Numbered from the stretch's first letter, positions 1-6,691 are shown. The stretch is 11,446 nt of DNA from Lactobacillaceae bacterium (GCA_031261865.1 JAISIV010000134.1:1-11446); one strand, 5' to 3'. The notes: generated by a model not told the origin, from the sequence alone. A program made the numbers and translations.

Positions 1-1519
1 CACCACACATAGCGGCAAATTTGTTTTCCTTATGAGCAGAATCAATTACATTTTTAATCAAACGTAGGATCGATGGATTGTAAGGTTGGTATAAGTAACT
101 CACGGCATCATTACCACGATCTGCAGCCATAGTGTATTGCACCAGATCATTTGTACCAATCGAGAAGAAATCAACTTCTTTGGCGAATTGATCAGCCAAC
201 ATTGCAGCCGCAGGAACCTCAATCATGATTCCTACTTTGATATCATCAGCAACCGCAACACCTTCAGCCTTCAATTCTGCGTAAGTTTCTTCATAAATCT
301 TTTTGGCAGCACGGAATTCTGGAAGAGTAGCAATCATTGGGAACATAATCCACAATTTTCCATAAACCGATGCGCGAATCAAAGCGCGAAGTTGTGTTTT
401 GAAAATGTCAGTTTGTTGAAGTGAAATACGTATGGCACGATATCCTAAGAATGGATTCTCCTCTTGTGGAAGTTTCCAATAAGTCAATTGCTTGTCACCA
501 CCGATGTCCATTGTGCGGACAGTAACAACTTTATCCCCCATTTGTTGGAGCACAGTCTTATATGCTTCGAATTGTTCATCTTCAGTTGGGAGATGATCAG
601 AATCCAAGAATAAGAATTCAGTACGATAAAGACCAATTCCTTCAGACCCGTTATCCACGACCGCTGGCATGTCCTTCGGTGAACCAATGTTAGCTCCGAC
701 CACGAATTCCTTTCCATCAGCAGAAACGGATTTAGCATCCTTTAATTCGGCTTGTAGACGCTTCTCGTCAAGAAAGGCGTTAAGCTCAGCTTGATATTTA
801 TTTACTTCTTCTTCGTTTGGAGCGATAACAACATCACCATCACTACCGTCAACAATTACCATTGTGTCTTCAGTGATTTTTTCAGTGGCTACTTTAGTTC
901 CAACAACTGCGGGAATTTCCAAAGAACGAGCTAAGATAGCAGCGTGAGCAGTACGGCCACCCATGTTAGTGACAATACCTTTAACTAACTTGGGATCCAA
1001 TTGTGCAGTATCAGAAGGAGTAAGGTCATTTGCAACAACAACAACTTCTTCATCAATCAAGCTAGGAGATGGTAAAAGAACACCAAGCAAATGAGAAGTT
1101 ACTCGCTTAGCAATATCTTTGATATCAGCGGCACGTTCTTGCATGTAAGCATTATCTTCCATACCAGCAAACATTGCGATATAGGAATCAGAAACGTTTT
1201 TAAAAGCAGTCTCGGCGTTAACTGAGTCATCATTTATTTGAGCTTCGACAGCAGCATGTAATTCTGGATCAGACAAAATTTCAATATGAGCATCAAAAAC
1301 AGCTGCGTTTTCTTCGCCTAATGTTTCTAAAGCTTTTGCTTTGATTTTTTCGAGATCAGCTTTAGATGCATTAACTGCGTCATTATAGCGAGCAACTTCA
1401 GCAGTTTTATCCGTTATTTTTCCATCAAGAGGAATCGTCAAATCAGGTTCAACGAGCATATATGCTTTTGCAATTCCAATACCATTAGAGGCGGCAATAC
1501 CTGTAATTTTTTCAGACAT
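1..1519 (-). CDS. ptsI: PTS enzyme I (phosphoenolpyruvate-protein phosphotransferase), C-terminus cut by window edge
   Basis: Cytoplasmic enzyme I takes phosphate from phosphoenolpyruvate and passes it to HPr, the first step for all PTS sugars. The reading frame is open from the ATG at 1519 to the left edge, giving about 506 of the roughly 575 residues usual for the family. The N-terminus (MSEKITGIAASNG) fits family starts. The phospho-histidine motif GGRTAHAAI carries His192, followed by the PEP-domain motifs LYRTEFLF and IGTNDLVQYTMAADRGN and the catalytic Cys505 in AAMCG, so the visible enzyme looks functional. ptsH, normally directly upstream, is absent: the preceding gene on this strand is an EIIB ending in a terminator. 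The ATG has no Shine-Dalgarno; an in-frame ATG at 1534 also lacks one. A cre box and promoter lie immediately upstream. The identity is secure; the start is probable. Confidence 0.96.
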   Translation of the reverse strand, partial: MSEKITGIAASNGIGIAKAYMLVEPDLTIPLDGKITDKTAEVARYNDAVNASKADLEKIKAKALETLGEENAAVFDAHIEILSDPELHAAVEAQINDDSVNAETAFKNVSDSYIAMFAGMEDNAYMQERAADIKDIAKRVTSHLLGVLLPSPSLIDEEVVVVANDLTPSDTAQLDPKLVKGIVTNMGGRTAHAAILARSLEIPAVVGTKVATEKITEDTMVIVDGSDGDVVIAPNEEEVNKYQAELNAFLDEKRLQAELKDAKSVSADGKEFVVGANIGSPKDMPAVVDNGSEGIGLYRTEFLFLDSDHLPTEDEQFEAYKTVLQQMGDKVVTVRTMDIGGDKQLTYWKLPQEENPFLGYRAIRISLQQTDIFKTQLRALIRASVYGKLWIMFPMIATLPEFRAAKKIYEETYAELKAEGVAVADDIKVGIMIEVPAAAMLADQFAKEVDFFSIGTNDLVQYTMAADRGNDAVSYLYQPYNPSILRLIKNVIDSAHKENKFAAMCG

Positions 1520-1525
1520 AAAGTT

Positions 1526-1554
1526 ATTATACATTTTTTTGTAAACGCTTACAA
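1526..1554 (-). promoter_or_regulatory. Predicted ptsI promoter abutting the start codon
   Basis: On the minus strand, -35 TTGTAA (1549-1554) is followed by a 17-bp spacer and a perfect -10 TATAAT (1526-1531). Only six bases (AACTTT) separate the -10 from the ATG at 1519, so the expected transcription start falls on or next to the start codon. No GGAG-like sequence lies between. The cre box overlaps the -35 and spacer, a position expected to block RNA polymerase when CcpA binds. The -35 matches consensus at four of six bases. Confidence 0.6.
1540..1553. promoter_or_regulatory. cre box (CcpA operator) at ptsI promoter
   Basis: TGTAAACGCTTACA fits the cre consensus TGWAANCGNTNWCA at every position and is nearly palindromic. 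It overlaps the predicted -35 and spacer of the ptsI promoter, so catabolite repression of ptsI by CcpA is inferred. The same 14-mer recurs in front of the GH1 gene. Confidence 0.85.
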
Positions 1555-1601
1555 TACCTCTTACATTTTAAGCGAATCGTTTTTGCAATTTCATGACAAT
1601 C

Positions 1602-1629
1602 AAAAAACCAACCCAATTGGGTTGGTTTT
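1602..1629 (-). terminator. Rho-independent terminator after EIIC-EIIB operon
   Basis: An 11-bp perfect stem (1604-1614 paired with 1619-1629) closes an AATT loop. Read on the minus strand it ends in a run of six T. It lies 28 bp beyond the EIIB stop codon and separates that operon from ptsI. Confidence 0.85.
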
Positions 1630-1657
1630 AGGAGTTTTATTCTAGTGCATTATTAAA

Positions 1658-1978
1658 TTATTTTGAATTTTCAACGGCAATTGAAGCTTCAAGAACTTTC
1701 TTACCGTCCATCATTCCGTATTGCACCATTTCGATTTTTCCAACTGGGATTCTGTCGCCATATTCCTTGTTGTACTTATCAAACAGGTAACTTACCTGTG
1801 GTGCAATCATAATTGCAACTGGTTCTAATTCAGCAATCTTTGAGGGACCATCTGAATCAGCAACACCAGTTACGGAATAACCTAAATCGTTTTGATGAGA
1901 GTAATCATCCATCTTCTTTGCTAAAAGTGAGATTGACATTCCCGCTGCATCAACTAATAAAATATTTTTGTCAGCCAT
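1658..1978 (-). CDS. PTS lactose/cellobiose-family EIIB with Asp in place of the phospho-cysteine
   Basis: A 106-residue cytoplasmic EIIB of the lactose/cellobiose superfamily, full length for the family. In active members the N-terminal strand ends in a P-loop of the form L-V-C-A-A-G-M-S-T-S-L-L, whose Cys carries the phosphate passed to the sugar bound in EIIC. Here the loop reads LLVDAAGMSISLL: the codon at 1949-1951 is GAT, so residue 10 is Asp, and residue 16 is Ile instead of Thr. The rest of the fold looks normal, including the stretch PVAIMIAPQVSYLFDKY and the C-terminal PVGKIEMVQYGMMDG. A good SD (AAGGAG) precedes the ATG, the gene sits 35 bp after EIIC, and a strong terminator follows, so it looks maintained rather than decayed. 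No EIIA is in the window. Phosphotransfer by the normal Cys chemistry is not possible; a structural or regulatory role is inferred. Confidence 0.93.
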   Translation of the reverse strand: MADKNILLVDAAGMSISLLAKKMDDYSHQNDLGYSVTGVADSDGPSKIAELEPVAIMIAPQVSYLFDKYNKEYGDRIPVGKIEMVQYGMMDGKKVLEASIAVENSK

Positions 1979-2013
1979 AATTTTCTCCTTATTTCATATT
2001 TAGATTATAAAGC

Positions 2014-3411
2014 TTAGGCTTCTTTACCTTCTGCCATATCTTCTTCGATTTCGGCAGGAGTTTCACCATCTTCTTGAGCTTTAAGAATCTTGTCGTAACG
2101 AGCTGCGAATGGCCAATACAAGAATGTTGTAAGAGCCAATTCGATGAATTGCCATACAGCAAACTTCCAACCACCAACGACTAATCCAGAGAAGATTGCA
2201 GGAGTTGTCCAAGGAACTGTAGCACCGTTAAGTGGTGGCAAAATTCCGAATTGGATTAGCAAGTAAGTTGCTGCCCCTGCAAGGAATGGTGTAACAATAA
2301 ATGGAACGATAAGCAATGGATTAAGAACCACTGGGGTTCCGAAAAGCAATGGTTCATTGATGTTGAACAAAGCAGGTCCAATTTCAAGACGACCAATGAT
2401 CTTCATTTGTTGCGACTTCGCAAAGAACAACAAATAGAATGTGAGACCGATTGTCAATCCAGTACCAGTAACAGTAATGAACTGATCCATGAATGCTTGA
2501 GTAACGATGTGAGCCTTCATTGAAACGCCGTTTACATCAACAGCGTGAGTAAGGGCGCTTGTTGTCAACTTGTGCGCACCGCTGATTGCGGCATTTTCAA
2601 GTGCGTTAGCAGTAAGCAAAGGTCCCATGATTCCACCAATAATGGTTGTACCGTGAATACCGAAAGCCCAGAAGAATGTTGGAAGCAATGTGATGATTGC
2701 AACTCCAGTCCATCCATCAGTAGCGTGTTGCAATGGAGTTTGAATCCACTTATAAATCATTTCAACAAGTGAACCTTGTCCAGCCAAACCGATCAAAGCA
2801 TATGCAAGAGTAACAACAACAATAATTACTGCTGCAGGAATCAAAGCAGTGAATGATTGAGCAACGTTTGAAGGAACAGAATCAGGCAACTTGATAACGA
2901 TGTTCTTCTTAAGGAACCATGTATAAATTCCTCCGACGAACATTCCAACAAGGATGGCAGTAATCATTCCCTTACCACCAAGCCATGCAGGCACAATAAT
3001 GTCATTTGCAACGGCTGCTACTTTAGTACCGCTAGCATTCATAACATCCATCGAAGATGGATTAAGAATGAGCATTGATACCAATCCTAGCAATCCAGCA
3101 GGTAGACCTGCGAAGCCTGCGTCTTCAGTCCACGCATAAGCGATACCGATAACCGCGAACATAGCCGAAAGGTTCATGGTAGCGTTATAAGCTTTCATGA
3201 ACACATTAGCAAGTGAAACATCCCCAACCATGGTGCCACTGACCCATTTTGAAATTACTTCAACCGGGAAGTTGGCGAAGATCAAGAAGATTGATCCAAC
3301 CATCAAGAATGGTAGTGAGAACAACATACCGTTCTTAAGTGCAGTCATGGGGCGTGTGTTAACGAACTTCATGATTGCTGGCATGAATTTTTCATTCATC
3401 CATTTTTTCAT
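2014..3411 (-). CDS. celB: PTS lactose/cellobiose-family EIIC permease
   Basis: A 465-residue polytopic membrane protein that carries beta-glucosides across the membrane and, in coupled systems, presents them to EIIB. Many hydrophobic segments are visible, for example residues 28-46, 104-116, 148-165, 188-210 and 237-250. Signature motifs are intact: AFGIHGTTIIGG with His253, and the sugar-site loop FNINEPLLFG with Glu353. These match the His and Glu known to contact sugar in the chitobiose-type EIIC structure. The C-terminus is a charged tail. The SD TAGGAG lies nine bases before the ATG. It is the first gene of an EIIC-EIIB operon with its own promoter and cre box. Cellobiose or another beta-glucoside is inferred as substrate from the neighbouring GH1 gene; the family also contains lactose and chitobiose members. 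The symbol follows the family and is not proof of substrate. Confidence 0.93.
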   Translation of the reverse strand: MKKWMNEKFMPAIMKFVNTRPMTALKNGMLFSLPFLMVGSIFLIFANFPVEVISKWVSGTMVGDVSLANVFMKAYNATMNLSAMFAVIGIAYAWTEDAGFAGLPAGLLGLVSMLILNPSSMDVMNASGTKVAAVANDIIVPAWLGGKGMITAILVGMFVGGIYTWFLKKNIVIKLPDSVPSNVAQSFTALIPAAVIIVVVTLAYALIGLAGQGSLVEMIYKWIQTPLQHATDGWTGVAIITLLPTFFWAFGIHGTTIIGGIMGPLLTANALENAAISGAHKLTTSALTHAVDVNGVSMKAHIVTQAFMDQFITVTGTGLTIGLTFYLLFFAKSQQMKIIGRLEIGPALFNINEPLLFGTPVVLNPLLIVPFIVTPFLAGAATYLLIQFGILPPLNGATVPWTTPAIFSGLVVGGWKFAVWQFIELALTTFLYWPFAARYDKILKAQEDGETPAEIEEDMAEGKEA

Positions 3412-3460
3412 AATTTAGAACTCCTAATTTCTAATTAATGCACTACGTTTTGAAACAAAA

Positions 3461-3474
3461 TGTAAGCGCTTTCT
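3461..3474. promoter_or_regulatory. cre box at EIIC promoter
   Basis: TGTAAGCGCTTTCT matches the cre consensus except for the last base. The reverse reading, AGAAAGCGCTTACA, also fits the alternative WGNAARCGNWWWCA form. It begins just three bases downstream of the predicted -10, over the transcription start, which would give CcpA repression of EIIC-EIIB. Confidence 0.75.
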
Positions 3475-3476
3475 AT

Positions 3477-3505
3477 AATATACACTATTTTTCTTTAAAT
3501 GTAAA
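3477..3505 (-). promoter_or_regulatory. Predicted EIIC-EIIB promoter
   Basis: On the minus strand, -35 TTTACA (3500-3505, five of six) is separated by 17 bp from -10 TATATT (3477-3482, five of six). The start codon is 65 bp further on, leaving a normal leader that holds the cre box and the SD. It lies between the bgl-ROK terminator and EIIC, supporting separate transcription of the two halves of the locus. Confidence 0.65.
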
Positions 3506-3523
3506 TTTTTCATGAAAATTAAT

Positions 3524-3562
3524 AAAAAAGTTCAAATCCACAATTGGAATTTGAACTTTTTT
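3524..3562 (-). terminator. Rho-independent terminator after bgl-ROK operon
   Basis: An inverted repeat pairs AAAAAAGTTCAAA-TCC with GGA-ATTTGAACTTTTTT, with a one-base bulge and a short loop. Read on the minus strand it ends in a T-rich tail. It begins two bases past the ROK kinase stop codon. Confidence 0.8.
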
Positions 3563-3564
3563 CA

Positions 3565-4458
3565 TTATTTAGTTGAGTATGCAGCCCCAACAATCCCCGC
3601 ATCAGCTTTTAACTTAGCTAAAACTACTTCAGGCAGATCAATATCTTGGTATCTTGGTCGCGAAAGTTGCAACTTATGAATTGCGTCCTTGAGTTCAGTT
3701 AAAAAAGTTGGTCTTTGAGTGATTCCACCTGAAACCACAACTACCTCGGGATCCAAGACAACTACCACGTCGATAATTCCTTGGGCTAAGCTTTGATAGA
3801 AGTTTGCTACTTCTCTTTTGGCAAGCGGTTCATCATGGTCAGCCAATTCAAAAATTTCTATTCCCGATAAGGTCTTTTCTGGAACGCTGTGAATTCGATA
3901 ATTCCTAATCAAACCGCCTAGAACTCCCCCAATGGCTCCCTGTCTAGATAACGAAAAGTCATCATATTCATCTGCATGCATATCAAGACTAAGAAAACCA
4001 AATTCTCCAGCCATTCCTGAATGACCAGTAACTATTTGGTTATTAATCACGATTCCGCCACCAATTCCAGTTCCGACGGCAAACAAAACATAATCATGAA
4101 AATCTTGTGCAGCGCCTGAACTTTTCTCAGCTAGTGTTGCAGCATTGGCATCGTTGATAATCGTAAGCGTTGCATCAGTAAATTCTGAGAGTGTTTTGTA
4201 CAGATCGATATCAAACATTGAACGCAGCGCGCCAGCGGATCTCAAATATCCTTTACCTTGGACAACTCCTGGAAAAGATACTCCGACAGCTTCAACGGTT
4301 GGAAAAGTTTCAAGAATTGTTTTTAGAGAATTAATCACCTTGTCTTTTTCATCGACCGTGTTGATTACACCTCTGGTCGATTCATCGATTATTCCGTTTT
4401 CATCAACCAGAGCATATTTAATTGTCGTCCCACCGACGTCAATACCTAAGGTGTTCAT
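3565..4458 (-). CDS. ROK-family sugar kinase (glucokinase or BglK-type beta-glucoside kinase)
   Basis: A 297-residue cytoplasmic ROK kinase that transfers phosphate from ATP to a hexose or beta-glucoside. It has the N-terminal phosphate loop IDVGGTTIKYALVD (residues 6-19), the catalytic Asp103 in NDANAATLAE, the second glycine loop GTGIGGG (129-135), and the sugar-binding GHSGMAGEFGF with His146 and Glu152. The zinc motif CxCGxxGCxE of typical glucokinases is absent and the protein has no cysteine; SLSRQGAIGGVLGGL occupies that place. Zinc-less ROK proteins of about 300 residues in beta-glucoside loci include BglK, an ATP-dependent beta-glucoside kinase. The start ATG shares one base with the GH1 stop (TAATG), so translation is coupled. 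Whether the substrate is cellobiose or the glucose released by the GH1 enzyme cannot be told from sequence alone. Confidence 0.9.
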   Translation of the reverse strand: MNTLGIDVGGTTIKYALVDENGIIDESTRGVINTVDEKDKVINSLKTILETFPTVEAVGVSFPGVVQGKGYLRSAGALRSMFDIDLYKTLSEFTDATLTIINDANAATLAEKSSGAAQDFHDYVLFAVGTGIGGGIVINNQIVTGHSGMAGEFGFLSLDMHADEYDDFSLSRQGAIGGVLGGLIRNYRIHSVPEKTLSGIEIFELADHDEPLAKREVANFYQSLAQGIIDVVVVLDPEVVVVSGGITQRPTFLTELKDAIHKLQLSRPRYQDIDLPEVVLAKLKADAGIVGAAYSTK

Positions 4459-5939
4459 TAATCGAGATCCTCACCGTGTGATTGAATAACTTTTTGGTAC
4501 CAGTTGAAACTATCTTTTCTATAACGTTTTCCGCTACCGTTACCTTCGTCGTCTAAATCAACATAAATATATCCATAACGTTTTTTCATTTCGCCAGTAC
4601 CTGCGGAAACAATATCGATTGGACCCCAAGATAAGTAACCAAAAACATTTACACCATCAATCGCGATTGCTTTTTCGACGGCTCTGATGTGTTCGCGCAA
4701 ATAATCAATCCGATACGGATCATGGACAGTTTTAGTATCTTCAAGTTCAACCAAGTCATCATAAGCTCCAAAGCCATTTTCGACAATCATAATTGGAAGT
4801 TCTGGATACAAATCATTTAATTCATTTAACGTATAACGAAGTCCGTCTGGATCGATTGCCCATCCCCAATCTGAAGCTGGGATATATTGGTTGGCCCGGG
4901 CTTCCATGGTTGTTGGATCATCAATAGAAGGTTCTCTTCCGTCTTTAGCTTTAATAACGAATGAGTTGTAGTAACTCATTGATAAATAATCAACAGTTCC
5001 CTCTTCAAGATCGATAAAATCTTGTTCAGTGACATCAGTACGCCAGCCTTTTCTTTCAAGCAGCTTCGTAATGTCGGTGGGATATTTTCCACGAATATGA
5101 ACATCACTAAACCAATCTCTCATTTGTCGAGCTTTGAGAGCTGCCATCATATCTTTAGGCGATGGAGTAGCAGGATAGATTGGGGCCACGTTTAACATTG
5201 CACCAATTTGGAAATCTGGATTTATTTGATGGCCAAGTTTAACTACGCGAGCACTTGCAACAAGTTCATTATGTCCTGCTTGATACATAGCGGCAGTTCG
5301 TTCTTCGACAGTGGCAGACTTTTCGAATTTTAGACCAGAATCCGTCCAAATCAAAAAATCAGCCATCGCTCCGGGCTCAGCTTGATTTGCCTGGTTTGAA
5401 ATTTCATTAAAAGTAATCCAGTATTTTACTTTATCTTTGTAGCGCTTGAATACGGTTTCGGCGTAGTGAACGAAGAAATCAATTAACTTTCGATTTGTCC
5501 AACCACCATATTCAGTGACCAAATGATAAGGCATTTCAAAATGTTGAAGAGTGATAACGGGTTCAATGCCTAATTCCAACATTTTGTCGAACATTTTGTC
5601 ATAGAAAACAAGACCGGCTTCATTTGGCTCGGTCTCGTCGCCATTAGGAAAAATACGAGTCCAAGCTATTGATGTACGGAATGCTTTGAATCCCATTTCA
5701 GCCATCAATTCTAAATCTTTTTCGTAAGTATCATAAAAATAAATTCCATGATGGTTTGGATAATTTTTTCCATCAATAACCCCGTCGGTAATTTCTCGAG
5801 GTTGATTGTGAGCTCCAGCAGTTAAGACATCCGCGATTGAGACTCCTTTACCATCTTTGTCCCAAGCACCCTCGGCTTGGTGTGCAGCAATTGCTCCGCC
5901 CCATAAAAATTCAGGGTTTAATGAATAAGTTTCTGACAT
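4458..5939 (-). CDS. GH1 6-phospho-beta-glucosidase
   Basis: A 493-residue cytoplasmic glycoside hydrolase family 1 enzyme, normal length, expected to split 6-phospho-beta-glucosides such as cellobiose-6-phosphate. The acid/base Glu179 is in ITFNEI and the nucleophile Glu387 in MIVENGFG. The phosphate-site region reads WGPIDIVSAGTGEMKKRYG, with Ser445, Lys453 and Tyr455; plain beta-glucosidases have Glu-Trp where Ser445-Ala446 stand, so the phospho-type is favoured. The usual second Ser of the SAST form is Gly447. I choose the ATG at 5939 because it has a good SD (TAGGAG) and matches family N-termini (YSLNPEFLWGGAIAAHQAEG); an upstream ATG at 5978 would read through the cre box. It overlaps the ROK gene by one base. 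Catabolite control by the cre box is inferred. Confidence 0.94.
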   Translation of the reverse strand: MSETYSLNPEFLWGGAIAAHQAEGAWDKDGKGVSIADVLTAGAHNQPREITDGVIDGKNYPNHHGIYFYDTYEKDLELMAEMGFKAFRTSIAWTRIFPNGDETEPNEAGLVFYDKMFDKMLELGIEPVITLQHFEMPYHLVTEYGGWTNRKLIDFFVHYAETVFKRYKDKVKYWITFNEISNQANQAEPGAMADFLIWTDSGLKFEKSATVEERTAAMYQAGHNELVASARVVKLGHQINPDFQIGAMLNVAPIYPATPSPKDMMAALKARQMRDWFSDVHIRGKYPTDITKLLERKGWRTDVTEQDFIDLEEGTVDYLSMSYYNSFVIKAKDGREPSIDDPTTMEARANQYIPASDWGWAIDPDGLRYTLNELNDLYPELPIMIVENGFGAYDDLVELEDTKTVHDPYRIDYLREHIRAVEKAIAIDGVNVFGYLSWGPIDIVSAGTGEMKKRYGYIYVDLDDEGNGSGKRYRKDSFNWYQKVIQSHGEDLD

Positions 5940-5955
5940 AAATTCTCCTATTAAA

Positions 5956-5969
5956 TGTAAACGCTTACA
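5956..5969. promoter_or_regulatory. cre box upstream of GH1 gene
   Basis: TGTAAACGCTTACA is a perfect match to the cre consensus and identical to the box at ptsI. It ends 16 bp before the GH1 start codon, just ahead of the SD. A convincing promoter was not found: TTGTTA with a 17-bp spacer to TTTAAT is possible but would start transcription inside or past the SD. The cre call is much firmer than any promoter call here. Confidence 0.85.
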
Positions 5970-5987
5970 TTTTAACAAAAAGTAGTC

Positions 5988-6012
5988 AAAAAAACCGATG
6001 ACTAAGCATCGG
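5988..6012 (-). terminator. Terminator overlapping the end of the reductase gene
   Basis: On the minus strand, CCGATG pairs with CATCGG around a six-base loop, followed by seven T. The loop contains the TAG stop of the NADH-flavin-reductase-like gene and the left arm lies in its last codons, so terminator and coding end overlap. The stem is short (6 bp), so some read-through into the GH1 gene is possible. Confidence 0.7.
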
Positions 6013-6637
6013 CAACCGTGAAACGTGTGTGATTTAACTCGTTTTTTTGTAATACATCAAGAATACCTGCAGCATAATTGCCGACCGCGACATTTGCCTG
6101 GTGGTTTTTATCGTAAATGATTTGATCTTTACCAATTACGTAATTCGTTTTCAGTCCGTCAATTAAATTCATATTCGGTGACACCGCTAACCAATTAAAA
6201 TCATCACGAGTTTTTAACCATTCGTATATCCTTATGGCGATTTTGGGTTCTTCTATCCAGTCAACGTCTCCGAATTTTGCAATTTGGTGTTCTAAAACGG
6301 TTCTACCATCATCCATAAAAAGTGATGATGCTCCAATCAATTGAACCAATTTAGAATTCGAAGACTTAACAAGTCCAGCGATTTTTTGCGCAACGGGTAA
6401 CATTGAATCAACATCTGAGCGATTTGCATAAGCGTTGATTACAAAATCATAATTACCAAGTTCAGTCTCATCTAAAGAATTGACATCGCCTATCAACAAA
6501 TTTGAATCAGCACCAAATAGCGCTTCGCCTTTTTCTTTATCTCTAACTAGACCCGTAATCTCTAAATTCCGTAAAACAGCTTCCTTATAAATTGCACTAC
6601 CAGCGTTACCGGTAGCTCCAATCACTAAAATGTTCAT
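6002..6637 (-). CDS. NAD(P)-binding oxidoreductase, NADH-flavin-reductase-like (atypical SDR, COG2910 type)
   Basis: A 211-residue single-domain Rossmann protein. The N-terminal dinucleotide-binding motif GATGNAGSAIYKEA (residues 7-20) is clear, followed by GLVRDKEK where family members bind the nucleotide. The second half has WLAVSPNMNLIDG and the ending TRFTVADA, both typical of the YwnB/COG2910 group of putative NADH-flavin reductases. Such proteins are soluble; a physiological substrate is not known for most of them. The SD AAGGAG lies ten bases before the ATG. A possible promoter is ATTACA, 16 bp, TAGAAT. It diverges from nnrD across 54 bp and is separated from the beta-glucoside genes by its own terminator, so a role in sugar use is not implied. 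Confidence 0.85.
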   Translation of the reverse strand: MNILVIGATGNAGSAIYKEAVLRNLEITGLVRDKEKGEALFGADSNLLIGDVNSLDETELGNYDFVINAYANRSDVDSMLPVAQKIAGLVKSSNSKLVQLIGASSLFMDDGRTVLEHQIAKFGDVDWIEEPKIAIRIYEWLKTRDDFNWLAVSPNMNLIDGLKTNYVIGKDQIIYDKNHQANVAVGNYAAGILDVLQKNELNHTRFTVADA

Positions 6638-6679
6638 TGAATAAGCTCCTTGTTTTTTTAAAATTCTAACATCCTTTTT

Positions 6680-6685
6680 TACAAT
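6680..6685 (+). promoter_or_regulatory. -10 element of nnrD, adjacent to the start codon
   Basis: TACAAT (five of six) ends six bases before the nnrD ATG at 6692, so the transcript would begin at or next to the start codon. There is no SD in GTAATT, the sequence between. The -35 is weak (TTTAAA at 6657-6662 with a 17-bp spacer). Confidence 0.5.
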
Positions 6686-6691
6686 GTAATT

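Noticed and set aside
137..738. Open frames of 95 and 84 codons on both strands at the left end
   Set aside because: They lie in other frames of ptsI, whose own frame is open to the edge and carries all enzyme I motifs.
1520..1657. Possible small RNA or HPr gene between EIIB and ptsI
   Set aside because: The 138 bp hold only the EIIB terminator and the ptsI promoter with cre; no HPr-like frame is present and no other structure was seen.
1989..3418. Several 60-75 codon frames inside EIIC on both strands
   Set aside because: They are low-complexity shadows of the EIIC gene, without SD or family features.
3419..3564. Riboswitch or antiterminator (BglG-type RAT) in the EIIC leader
   Set aside because: The region is explained by a terminator, a promoter, a cre box and an SD; no terminator-overlapping RAT-like repeat was seen after the promoter.
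4145..4489. 114-codon plus-strand frame opposite the ROK gene
   Set aside because: It is fully antisense to a gene with complete ROK motifs, and its sequence resembles no family I know.
5940..5978. Upstream ATG at 5978 giving the GH1 protein 13 extra residues
   Set aside because: The extension would be encoded by the cre box and SD region; the ATG at 5939 has the SD and fits the family N-terminus.
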